Assembly: GCA_031763025.1 (NCBI GenBank)
Contig: JASSKH010000044.1
Span: forward strand, 1,984,001-2,048,000
Origin: Macrocystis pyrifera
Taxonomy: Eukaryota > Sar > Phaeophyceae > Laminariales > Laminariaceae
Length of the DNA stretch: 64,000 bases
Direction of reading: 5' to 3'
This document shows, piece after piece, positions 52,134 to 61,779 of the stretch (the first letter of the stretch is position 1; the number at the start of each line of letters is the position of its first letter). The translations under genes were made by a program, and so were the position numbers. The notes under the pieces were generated by a model. It was not told where the DNA came from and ran no database searches. It worked only from the letters and a program-made list of their open reading frames with translations.

Positions 52134-52560
52134 CTACCCCTCTTGTCCCCCCCATCCCCGCATTCCCTTGGTCGCGTTTCCTTCCACTCCTCTTGTTACC
52201 CCCCCTCTCCCCCCATTCCCTTGGACACCACCCACGGCGGATGCGCGGCGCTGCCTACTCACCTGTGCCTCATCCTCGTGCCACCTCACCATGAACCGTT
52301 CGGCTGCTTCGAGGATCCCCCGGTGCCACTTTCCCGCTTTTTTTGCTGCAGTGGAACACAGCAGTGCGGTCTCAACTCCAAATACCAAGGGGGCAAGTTC
52401 CGTTGACCCTTCGGTGGCTCGGAACTCCCCGAGGTCTTCGACTATGCATCTGTGCCGAGATTTAAACTGTCCGCCGGGTCTTGGGTTCTCCCCACCAGCC
52501 ATCGTCCCGAACATTTCCCGACTGGGTAATAGGTAGTACTTTGCTGTACAGGCAAACTTG
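52134..52560 (-). pseudogene. LINE protein C-terminal fragment (copy b)
   Basis: LPSREMFGTMAGGENPRPGG, FKSRHRCIVEDLGEF and AAERFMVRWHEDEAQVSRQR. Collinear with copy a, with substitutions and a three-base insertion near SAVEH/LLCSTAAKKAG. Confidence 0.6.
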
Positions 52561-52717
52561 GTACCTTGTGTATGTTTATCGAGACTGCTTTTTTTACGTT
52601 CCACTCTGACCGGAAATATAGTCTATGTTCATGCGATAATGTATAAATTAAAACGTTCTTATATTACCGGACAAAGTGGTTTCCTGGTATACTCATCTTG
52701 ACGTACCTGGTATAAGG

Positions 52718-53060
52718 CTTAGGTTGGGCAGGCGATTGGTTAAACTTTTACCAATACCGTAGCCCAACGGACTAAGACGTTTAACAAATGGCATCATGGA
52801 CACAGCAGCAGGACATGGGTCGTTGGTTGTGAGTTCGAATCCCACGTCCGCCGTGAAAATGCTTTGTGAAGAAAAGCGAGTTTCCTCATGTCAAGAATCT
52901 GAAAAAAATACTTCTGGATCCCCAAGAATTGGAACCGCGTGTTGGTGGCACGTGGACCCGTATATACGGTCCGTCCGTCCCAGTAGGGGCAGGGTGTTGT
53001 AAGGCTTAGATTGGGTAGGCGACCGGCTAACCTTTTAGCAACAACCCAACGGACCAAGAA
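52718..53060 (+). repeat. tRNA-like unit between direct repeats
   Basis: GCTTAGGTTGGGCAGGCGAT and GCTTAGATTGGGTAGGCGAC start two direct repeats of about 55 bp (52718 and 53001). Between them GTTGTGAGTTCGAATCCCAC is a clear B box/T-arm-like motif after TAGCCCAACGGACTAAGACG. Possibly another SINE; it does not fold as a complete tRNA by eye. Confidence 0.45.
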
Positions 53061-53137
53061 CTGCGGTCCGGTTTTGGGGACAAACCAGTCAAATTCCAGG
53101 TGTTTTGTCCCCGAAACGAGACTGCAGTCCTAAAAGG
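53057..53137. mobile_element. GCAGTCCCG palindromic MITE, copy 2
   Basis: ACTGCGGTCCGGTTTTGGGG and TTTGTCCCCGAAACGAGACT are inverted ends. More diverged than copy 1. Confidence 0.65.
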
Positions 53138-53165
53138 GTCTTCAGCACACCTGGTATTACTCGTA

Positions 53166-53276
53166 TTACGGAGGGCCATAGTAAATAGGACCTACGGTAC
53201 ACACAAAAACCTATATATTTACCTTCTTGTACTATTAATAACAATATCTGGTCCTATTTACCGTGGTCCCCCGTAA
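53166..53276. mobile_element. TTACGGAGG-type MITE carrying an internal TATTAATA scar
   Basis: Family copy in which the internal ACTAACAATAT reads ACTATTAATAACAATAT (scar at 53233-53240). TA at left 53164-53165. Confidence 0.9.
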
Positions 53277-53351
53277 AATAGTCAATTCCCCTTCTTATTT
53301 TTTCACGCAGACATTCCTCATCAAGGGGTTCAACGGCAGCAATTATTAGTA

Positions 53352-53456
53352 TTACGGAGGGCCATAGTAAATAGGACCTACGGTACACACAAAAACCTAT
53401 ATATTTATCTACTTTTACTAGCAAAATTTAGTCCCATTTACTATGGTCCCCCGTGA
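53352..53456. mobile_element. TTACGGAGG-type MITE
   Basis: TTACGGAGGGCCATAGTAAA to CTATGGTCCCCCGTGA, TA on both sides. Confidence 0.9.
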
Positions 53457-53644
53457 TAATAGTTGTTGCTGCTCTCGGACGCGGCCGAGGACTTTTTTGT
53501 TTTATTTCTTTCCTCGTGAGGTATTTGACATTTCCGTGCGTGTTGTTGAGATCGTGCGGAAGGACTTGGTACGTTTTCTCTAGGGCGGGGAAGAATAATA
53601 GTCGCACCACGCCTTTTTTTCTTCTTTTGCCCTTTGTTTGATCC

Positions 53645-54690
53645 TCCGAGATAGAGTTGCACCCCGTCTGACTGAGGACCGGGTACCCGGTGGCGGGTAC
53701 CCGGAACCGTCGGAACCGGAATCGTCCCGATCCAACTCACGGAACTGCGGGTATTTGCACCCCGGGTACCCGTCAGTTGTGGTATACGGAGCCCTCAAGA
53801 CTGGGGTATGGGTTGATTTATATATACACTGCTGTGCCCATAGACTCTCGTCTCTCGCCCCTGTCTGTCGCGGAGGGATTTGTCGCTGTAGTTAACTAAG
53901 TTGATTTTAGCTACGCTCGCGAGGTACGGCGGGGTACGGTTGCCTCTCTAAGAAGCGGAGCAACCCTAGCTGCACGATCAAGCCGACTGCCAGCGCGCGC
54001 GCCGCTGGTTTTGACGATTCGATCACATGGACGTGCGTTGCAACCTCGTGAAACATGATACCAGGCGATATAGGACCCACCGCATTTTTTGCGCGCTCGC
54101 GTGAACCTTCCGCGAAACGAGTAACATAAAAAAAAACAGTCAAGAATAACGACACTCCTTCATTATTTTTTCTTTGTTTCTGAATGTGGGTTGTTGTCAC
54201 ATGGTTTAATTGATGCAAGCTAATAAGCTTATATATTCGAAGGATTTCCCGATGACTTGACCAGCGAAATAAGGGTGGAAGGAAAATGGCACCGAGGATT
54301 GATCGCTTATGTTTAAGCTCCCCTCTCCCAACCTCTCCGCTCGATCCCACACAGAATATCCCACGTGCCTTCTGCCATATTTTTTCAGCATGGTTCATCG
54401 AGAGAGACGAAATGAAGTCTTGCCCTCCCACAGCCTTACCACGCTGCTGCTCACAGGCTGAAGGGGGAGTAAATAGTATATGGTAACCCGGGTACCCGGG
54501 TGCCCGGGTACTCGGGTACCGGTGTCCCGCTCAAAACCTAAAATGGGAGCAAAGTAGTGTCTGGTAACCCGGGTACCCGTGTCCGCCGGACCCCGGGTAC
54601 CCGGTTCCGGTTCCGTCTGGAACGCCTCCCACCCGGTCGCGTACCCGGTTCCAATTTTTGAGGCCGGGGTGCAACTCTACTCTGAGAACT
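53645..54690. repeat. GGGTACCC-rich inverted repeat pair
   Basis: 53645-53800 and 54480-54690 share AGAGTTGCACCCCG and GGGTACCCGG-rich stretches in opposite orientation (the latter ends GGGGTGCAACTCTACTCTGA). The 680 bp between include an unrecognised open frame on the minus strand (53907-54431). Confidence 0.6.
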
Positions 54691-54721
54691 TCTCACATTT
54701 TTTGTTCTTGCGCCCCGTTTG

Positions 54722-54850
54722 TGTGTTGTCTTCACAATAAATCGTCCTTTCTACCCAGCTTTATCAGTACGCTCACAGAAGTAGTATCCGGCCTGATTCC
54801 TTATCCTGGAGAGATACTAATTCTGTGGTCGCAGACTGTTTTTTGTGAGA
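54722..54850 (-). mobile_element. LINE 3'-end fragment, diverged
   Basis: GTGTTGTCTTCACAATAAATCG, CTTTCTACCCAGCTTTATC and CCTGGAGAGATACTAATTCT. Confidence 0.65.
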
Positions 54851-55857
54851 CAGAGAAAGACCAAAAAACAAAATTGAAAAAAAAACGCAAATTCAAGACT
54901 TCAAGGGTCAAGCAAGTGAAGTGCCAGCGTACCGGCTACGAGAACACAACAAGACAAGCAAGACCAGAAAACAATTAACATAAAGACAATAAAATCAAAT
55001 AAATTCTGCAATGGAACGTAGTACAAACGACGCGAGGAGATCAGGAAGGCTGGTGTTAATAGACGGCAAGCATACGTACTCAGGAAGGACAGATAGCTGC
55101 CGCACGGACGAAGCAACACGAAGGAGAGGAAGATACCGGCATGCTGACGGCGGGGCGGGGAAAGGAAACAAAGGGAGAGACAAGGCAAAAAAACAAGAAG
55201 GAAGAGAGACTGTACTTATGAAGAAAGTCTTGACGCGTGGGTTGATGACGAGCGTGGTTTGTTTATTTTGTACTGCCTGACGCATATTCTCCGGGGTTGG
55301 GGCACGATTGTCGAAACCAGGAAGGAGATGGCAGACAGGGTAGCAAAGTGCAGATCGACCATTAATAGTACGTAGAACCTGTCTATGCTAAACGTGCTAC
55401 AAACTTCTGCGGCTGCCTGGAAGGTGCTTTTTTTTGTCAAGCTTCGGTTTGCCTTGTATTTCCTTGCGCTGCGGCTGCCTGGATGGTGCTTTTTTTTTTG
55501 TCAAGCTTCGGGTTTGCCTTGTATTTCCTTGCGTTTTCAGTCTTGATCCGTTCATCTGTGGTGGTTTTTGTTTCTTCTGTTTCTTCTGTATTGTCTTGCC
55601 ACACCTCCTACGGGGAGGGGGGGGTGGACCACACTTTTCTTTCTCTTCTTTCGACTCGTTTTTCTTTGTTTCTTTCGATTTTTCTACATTTCATAGAATG
55701 TGTTCGTCGTTCCTGTCATGTGTGTGTTCTTCACATTAAGGGCCTTCTTCGCGAGAAACTTTTTTCAGGATGATCGAATAGGGAAAAAATGATTTGATTT
55801 GATTTGAATAGAATAGAATTTCGTTAATAATATGCCTTCGGGTCCTATCGAGGACTA
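54851..55857. other. LINE-related remnants without coding content
   Basis: 55225-55380 resembles the LINE region TGATGACGAGC-TGTTT-GTACTGCCTGACG and GGTAGCAAAGTGCAGA. 55410-55745 has a short duplication (GCTGCCTGGA-GGTGCTTTTTTTTGTCAAGC twice). No gene. Confidence 0.5.
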
Positions 55858-55962
55858 TTACAGGGGTCCGTAGTTAACGGGACCAAATTTTGTTAGTAAA
55901 AATAGGAAAATATATAGGTTTTTATATAAACCATAGGTCCTGTTAACTATGGATTCCCGTAA
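55858..55962. mobile_element. TTACGGGGG MITE
   Basis: TTACAGGGGTCCGTAGTTAA to AACTATGGATTCCCGTAA, TA on both sides. Confidence 0.85.
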
Positions 55963-56650
55963 TAGCGTAATTTGCTGAAGGGTTGAATAACGCACGAGGG
56001 TCAACGAACACCCGAGGGCAACCAACGAGGCGAGCGACGGCCCGCGTCCTCCCCGGGGCGCCACGGTCTGCGGCCGATTGTTTCTGCCGGCACCGCCGAA
56101 GAGGCTATCGCTCTTGGGATGTCTTGGGTGGCGTGCGCAACCCCAAAGCCCCACGCAGGCAGCAGCGACGAGGATACAGCGATTGAACTTCTGAGCGAAG
56201 TCGTGACCTGGTCGGTACTCGTGTGGTTTGCGAGGCAAAGAGGGAGGAAAAACTGGGTTTGCGACGGCCCTGTAAGTGTTTTAGGCGCCGCGGATGGTCT
56301 ACTCTGTGCTAGGGGTCGTCGGACCTCGCGCTGCGGCTGCTCCGGTGGCCCTGTCTCTCGGGAATGGTGGATCTCAGCTGTGAAGCAGTCGACGACACGG
56401 CTCAAGTTTTCGAGGCTTGCTTCGGTTTCAGGAGCATGCCACGTCGAGTTGGACAAACTCCCCAAATTGAATAACACGAAGAGCAAAAGAATTCCCAACA
56501 TATTTCTTTTCGAATTCATTTTTTTTTCGTTCGATTCGAATCTTAAGTTAAAACGCCTGCTTGGTGATCCACTTGTCGACCAATCATATACAAATCTAAT
56601 CAAACGAAAAAAATATTGGCGGAGTATCATAAAAAAAAAAAACTCGTTAA
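55963..56650 (-). other. Non-repetitive block with a possible secreted-protein ORF
   Basis: An open minus frame at 56001-56630 has an internal Met (MNSKRNMLGILLLFVLFNLG) followed by NSTWHAPETE, which looks like a signal peptide. About 160 residues follow without a recognised domain. A 206-codon plus-strand frame overlaps. Unconvincing as a gene without further evidence. Confidence 0.25.
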
Positions 56651-56654
56651 TACG

Positions 56655-56800
56655 GGCCCTAAACCGTTCTTTCTACCCGTCGAAATCCAGCACAACCAGT
56701 GTCCGTGCCGATTCTTCAATACTGCTGTCCTGTTATTAGAGAGATTCAAGCTCTGTACGAAGTAAAAAAACTGCGCCACAGCAGCAGAGATACTGCATTG
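56655..56800 (-). mobile_element. LINE 3'-end fragment with micro-insertions
   Basis: ACCGTTCTTTCTACCCGTCG, CAGCACAACCAGTGTCCGTG, with ACTGCTGT after TTCTTCAAT and an extra CAGCAG in CGCCACAGCAGCAGAGATAC. Confidence 0.75.
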
Positions 56801-56927
56801 TTTTGCAGTGAGCAGAGTAGACGCTGCGATGCCATCTCATCGTACTGGATATGACGGGCACGGCCTGTCGTTGCAGTGTCTACTATGCTTTACTGCATAC
56901 CACAGGTACCGATGTACAGCAGTACTA

Positions 56928-57033
56928 TTACGGGAGTCCATAGTTAATAGGACCTATGGTACACACAAAAACCTATGCATTTTACCTATTTTTACTAACA
57001 AAATTTGGTCCCATTAACTATGGACCCCCGTAA
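56928..57033. mobile_element. TTACGGGAG-type MITE inside LINE-like sequence
   Basis: TTACGGGAGTCCATAGTTAA to ACTATGGACCCCCGTAA, TA on both sides; right flank continues as TATCTCTGTGTCGTAG of a LINE 3' end. Confidence 0.9.
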
Positions 57034-57165
57034 TATCTCTGTGTCGTAGTTTTGTGACCACAGAGCTTGTGTTTCTCTACTGCTGTAGGATTGAACATTC
57101 GTAACGGGCGCTGGTTGTGCTGGACGCTGGATATCGACGGGTAGAAAATAACAGAGAACACACAC
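57034..57165 (+). mobile_element. LINE 3'-end fragment with a CTGCTG micro-insertion
   Basis: GTGACCACAGAGCTTGTGTT, then CTCTACTGCTGTAGGATTG where other copies read CTCTAGGATTG. Confidence 0.7.
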
Positions 57166-57960
57166 ATACATCTCGCCCGACGTTGGTTCGTCGTTCAGTA
57201 TTTGCTTGGGCTTGTTTTTCTTCTTTTATTTTTCTCTCTCCTGCGATATGTATCGTTTGTGTATATGTTCACACCAAACAGTCCTTTCCGAATAGTTGAT
57301 TCTTGTCGGCATCCAGCTCACCGGCCGTCCCGGTAGGCTAATAGTGCTGGCGCTCTCGAATCATACTAAGAGTTCGTACTGGGGTTTGAACCCCACGTGG
57401 TGGGTCGATTTTTGTAGTTTATTTGCGAAAAGAAAAAAAAATTGATCAACTGCTGAGAGCGCCCATCAACTTTTGTAGTAGCGTGGGTAGCCGCAAATTC
57501 GATGTGAGCCGGCGAGGGAAGTTCGTAGAAGGGCCGAAGTCTTGTCGCGATAAAAAAATGCCCTCCAAGGCAAGAACTGTAGCGCGAAGGAGGAAGAAGA
57601 ACCTGATTTGTGAACCCGGATGGATGTGAGTTACGACTTGGAAGGAGGGAGAGAAAGAAGGACGATCACGAAGCACGGGATCGGAAAACAAAAAACGGTG
57701 CGTCCGTGCCCGATTCTTAACACAAACTCTGTGGTAACGAAACCACGACACAGCGGCAGAAATGCTACATACATTACGTTGTGATAGTGCAGCAAAGCAG
57801 GGTAGACCGTGCACTTCCGTGTTCATCATACTGGGTACGTCATCGTGCTCGGGACGACAGGCACGTTAGAGAAGCTGCTTGGTAATCTGCGTATCGCACT
57901 TTAATACGCGATGGCTTTGCATTTGGCTACGTACGTACGTGATATCGTTGTCTTGCGATA
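57166..57960. other. Intergenic with a tRNA-like remnant
   Basis: Near 57330-57410, CGGTAGGCTAATAGTG and GGGGTTTGAACCCC suggest A- and B-box remnants, but a cloverleaf does not form. 57700-57850 is weakly LINE-like. No gene. Confidence 0.4.
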
Positions 57961-57964
57961 CCAT

Positions 57965-58046
57965 GTTGTTGTTGTTTGTTCTCTTCGTTCTTTCTACCCG
58001 TCGACATCCAGCACAACCAGTGTCCGTGCCGATTCTTCAATCCTAG
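57965..58046 (-). mobile_element. LINE 3'-end fragment, head to head with copy c
   Basis: GTTGTTGTTGTTTGTTC tail, TCTACCCGTCGACATCCAGC, TTCTTCAATCCTAGAGAG, then an abrupt switch to plus-oriented LINE coding sequence. Confidence 0.75.
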
Positions 58047-58459
58047 AGAGACATGGCGGACAGGTTAAGACTTGGCATAGATGCGTAGTCGAAGACCTTA
58101 GGGAGTTCCGCGCCACCGAAGGGTCAACGGAACTTGCTCCCTTGGTCTTTGGAGTTGAGACCGCACTGTGGCCCACTGCTGCAAAAAAGGCGGGGAAGTG
58201 GTACCGGGGGATCCTGGAAGCAGCCGAACGGTTCATGGTGAGGTGGCACGAGGTTGAGGCTGAGCTGAGCAGGCAGCGCCGCGCATCCGCCGTGGGTGGT
58301 GTCCAAGGGAATGGGGGGAGGAGGGGCAACAAGAGGAGTAGCAGAAAACCCGAGCAAGGGAATGCGGAGAGGGGGGGAAAGAGGAGTAGCAGGGAAACTG
58401 CAGTGGACGAAAGTAGGAAGGAGATGGCAGATAGGGTAGCCAGGTACCGGGCAGACTAA
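58047..58459 (+). pseudogene. LINE protein C-terminal fragment (copy c)
   Basis: Starts mid-protein at GGQVKTWHRCVVEDLREF, continues AAERFMVRWHEVEAELSRQR, and ends DESRKEMADRVARYRAD and a stop. This copy shows the likely native C-terminus. Confidence 0.6.
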
Positions 58460-59330
58460 GAAGTAGAACATGCCTATACTACTCGTACCACCAACTGATG
58501 CAGCTGGTTCGAACGTGGTCTTCCTTTGTCTTCCTGTTGTTTTTGTTTATTTTTATTTCATTTTGTTGTCTTCTTTGCGGTGACCCTATGTGATTTTCAT
58601 TTCTCTTCCTTTCTCCGATTGATAAGCCTTATTGAAGGAGTCGTGTGGCGTGGGTGGATGACGAGCCTGCTCTGCTTGTTTCGTACTGTCTGACACCGAG
58701 GGGCCGGGCATAGTTGACGAACGCTGGACGATGGTGGCAGACAGGGTAGCAAGGTACCAGGCGGGCCAGCAGGGAGATCCTGGCTGTGCTACTCGTACCA
58801 TAAACTGCTGCCGCTACCTGGAGCATGCCTTGTGCTTTGTTTGGTTTGACTGTTATTTTTACCTTGGTTCTTAGTCTTACTCTGTTGACGACTAGTGGTG
58901 TTTTCTTCTTTTTCTTTTTTTTTTCCAGCCCGTTCTTTTCAAGTGTCTGCCACGTCCCCTACGTGGGGGTACGATGGTTTGTTGCTATACTGAAGTATAT
59001 ACATATACCAGGTATATTTTTGTTTCTTTTTTTTTTATTTCTTTTCTCTTTCGAATTGTCTTTGTTTTTGTTTTTGTTTTTTCTCTTTGTTTCGTTTTTG
59101 TTGCTCTAGGTCATGGAATGTGCATGTCGTGCCTGTCGTACGCAGTATGATGACATGGCATTGCATTACATACGTGGCAACGTAGTATCTCTGTGGCGTA
59201 GTTTTGTGACCACAGAACTTGTATCTCTCTAGGTTTGAAGAATCGGCACGGACACTGGTTGTGCTGGATGTCGACGCGTAGAAAAGAACGGTTTAATGTG
59301 AAGAAAACAACAACAACAACAACAACAACA
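58047..59330 (+). mobile_element. LINE copy c, plus strand, AAC tail
   Basis: About 1.28 kb: truncated coding part (58047-58459), untranslated region with GCAGACAGGGTAGCAAGG and AAGTGTCTGCCACG, then the common 3' end and eight AAC units (59307-59330). Confidence 0.85.
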
Positions 59331-60055
59331 TGTACGTCTGTTCGTTGGGAATGCACGTACTGCTGTAGTTTGTGACCACAGAGAGTTCGACGGGTATGTA
59401 TACAGAAAGAACGGTCAGGACTGCACTCCCGTTTGGACACAACTTGCTTGGTATTGGAGTTAAATACCTGGCAGGTGCGTCTGCTGTGCAGTGCAGAACA
59501 CACAAGATAGCTGCTGTCTTTCATAGGGTGAAGAAAGCGCGGGCACTGCTGCTGCTGCTGCTGCTGCTGTACGTGCTGAATGTCGACCGGTACTCTGCAC
59601 GGCGGGTGGCTGGTGGGGTTGGAAATGGCAGTGTGGGGTGAAATGGACAACCAATTAATCGCGGAAGGGCAACATCAGCAACTATTATTAATACTACAAC
59701 AACAACGACAACGGCGGTAACAACAGCAAAGCAACAGCAGCAATACGTTACGGCGTTATTATGAGACCTGCATAGACATGATGCATACCACTATGTTCCT
59801 GAATATACAGATCGTGTTGATGTAGTATTAGTATACGAAACGTCCTAATGTTCAGGGACAAAGTGGTTTGTGGTTTCATATTTATAGTTCGCATATTCGT
59901 TTACTCTGAGGATGAACTACTGCTGTGTACTGCTGTATATACTATAATACCTGGTACCAGTACTCGGTAGTATCAAGGGTTCACACTGCTGTTTCCTCCT
60001 GTTGAAAACACAGACAGCACTACGTTCGTACAGGAGTAGCATCTTTCTCTTCCTA
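59331..60055. other. Intergenic with microsatellites
   Basis: CTG run at 59546-59571, a GCAGTCCCG-MITE half at about 59417-59470, and TATTAATA at 59686-59693. No gene. Confidence 0.5.
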
Positions 60056-60760
60056 TCTTCTATTGATAGGAGTCGTGTGGCGTGGGTGGATGACAAGCCT
60101 GCTTTGCTTGTTTCGTAGTGCCTGACGCCGAGGGGCGGGGCACAGCAGTTGACGAACGCAGGACGGAGACGGCAGACAGCGTAGCAAGGTCCCGAGCGGA
60201 CTATTAATAGTAGGCAGAACTTGGCTATGCTACTCGCACCACAAACTGCTGCCGCTACCTGGAGCGTGCTTTGTGCTTCGGTCTGCCTGTTATTTTCCCT
60301 TGGTTCTTAGTCTCACTCTGTTTATAAGTAGTTTGGTGTTTTTTTTTTTTTTTTGTATTTTTTTTTCTCTAGCGCGCTTTTTTTCAAGTGTCTGCCACAT
60401 CCCCTGCGGGGAGGCACGACAGTTTTTTTTTTTCCTGTTCTTCTTTCCTTTCTCTCTTTCGATTTTTTTTTTTTTTTTTTCTTGTTTTTGTTTTTCCTTG
60501 TTTTCTTCCGTTTTCTCTCTTTCCAGTTTCAATAGAATAATATGTATGTCGTGCCTTTCGTATCCAGTATAATGGCATGACATTGCATTTTCTACTTGCT
60601 TCATACGTAACAATGATGTAGTATCTCTGTGGCGTAGCTTTGTTTGTGACCACGTAGTAACTTGTATCTCTTCAGGATTGAAGAATCGGCACGGACACTT
60701 TGTGCTGGATGTCGACGGGTAGAAAGAACGGTTTAATGTGAAGAACACACAACACAGTAG
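60056..60760 (+). mobile_element. LINE copy d, plus strand, 5'-truncated, with scar
   Basis: From GTCGTGTGGCGTGGGTGGAT to GTGAAGAACACACAAC. Long T runs at 60338-60370 and 60461-60480. Contains TATTAATA at 60202-60209. Confidence 0.85.
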
Positions 60761-60890
60761 TAGCAGTGTCAGATTGAGGATCGAAATGGAAACACTGGTA
60801 CGTTGCTACGCTATGCACCCCGTTGCTACTATTTATACTGCTTGCTGTATGGTTGGAAAGTTTGGACCAAGATTATTCTTTGCCTGTAGT

Positions 60891-60964
60891 ACCGCAGTTC
60901 CGATTTGGGGACAAACTAGTCTAATTCCAAGTGATTTGTCCCCAAAACGGGACTGCAGAACTAA
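60891..60964. mobile_element. GCAGTCCCG palindromic MITE, copy 3
   Basis: AGTACCGCAGTTCCGATTTG and AAAACGGGACTGCAGAACT, with CTAATTCCAAGTGATTTG in the middle. Confidence 0.75.
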
Positions 60965-61214
60965 ACAGCTGTACTTGGTATTATATATTTTTTGTAGAAT
61001 AAAAAAACAACAGCAGTTGTGATATCGAGGATTTCGTCCAAACTCTCATCTTTGCAAGCTGCGCTGTGTGTTTATCAACATTTTATTTTGTTGAGGTCGC
61101 TTTTTTGTCTTTGCTTTTTTTTCCGGCTTGTTTTCGTTTGTTTCTTTCGATTTTTTTCTCTCTCTTTAATAGAATGTGTATGTCGTGCCTCTCGTAACCA
61201 GCACGATGACATGT

Positions 61215-61470
61215 ATGTGTGTGTTCTTGATATTAAACCAATCGCATTCAATCGTTATTTCTACCCGTCGACATCCAGCACAGCCAGTGTCCGTGCCGAT
61301 TATTCAATCCTATTCTTAATAATAGAGAGTTACAAGTTTTGCGGTCACAAAACTACGCCACATCAGAGATACTACGTTGTTTAGTTTATGCAGTACGCAG
61401 AGCAGACAACAACGCAATGCCATGTCTGTGTCATCATACTGGATACGACAGGCACGACATACACATTCTA
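61215..61470 (-). mobile_element. LINE 3'-end fragment of copy e
   Basis: CGTCGACATCCAGCACAGCC to ACAGGCACGACATACACATT. Has TATTCTTAATAATAGAGAG where others read CCTAGAGAG. Confidence 0.75.
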
Positions 61471-61478
61471 TGAACCGA

Positions 61479-61772
61479 CGTCCCCGGTGGCTTGGTAGGT
61501 GGTCCGTTCAAGTCTCACGGAGTGCATGCTCGTAGGGACTTTTCCTTGCATAAAAAAATGATGAGCGGAAAGCGCGAGAGAGTTAGCTACATTCGATGAA
61601 AATCGACGAGCAGAGGGAATGCTGAAATGAACCCTATGCGCGACAAAAAAATAAAGGCACGTACCGGGGGGGAGAAGGGACGACACCTGTGACCACGGCT
61701 TGTCCAGAAGAAGATCGCTGAGGGTAAAACCTCCTACGAGTTAGGCTGGAAAGTAAGAGCGATGATGAAAAA
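61479..61772 (+). mobile_element. tRNA-derived SINE, copy 4, with deletion in the tRNA-like part
   Basis: GTCCCCGGTGGCTTGGTAGG, then about 27 bases missing before TTCAAGTCTCACGGAG. Body intact to an A-rich end. It sits within LINE copy e, separating 61215-61470 from 61880-62275. Confidence 0.8.
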
Positions 61773-61779
61773 AAAAATG

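Larger units (their letters stand above)
50445..52540 (-). mobile_element. LINE copy b, interrupted by a MITE and a TRIM-like element
   Basis: Minus-oriented partial LINE. Interruptions: MITE 50804-50908 and long-terminal-repeat element 51056-51892. The 5' end again stops at CCCGACTGGGTAATAGGTAG. Confidence 0.8.

Noticed and set aside
53907..54431. 174-codon minus-strand frame between inverted GGGTACCC arms
   Set aside because: No Met-led domain or recognised motif, overlaps no splice logic, and lies in repeat-rich DNA. Not strong enough to call a gene.
57330..57410. tRNA gene
   Set aside because: A B-box-like GGGGTTTGAACCCC is present, but the T-stem mispairs and no acceptor stem forms.
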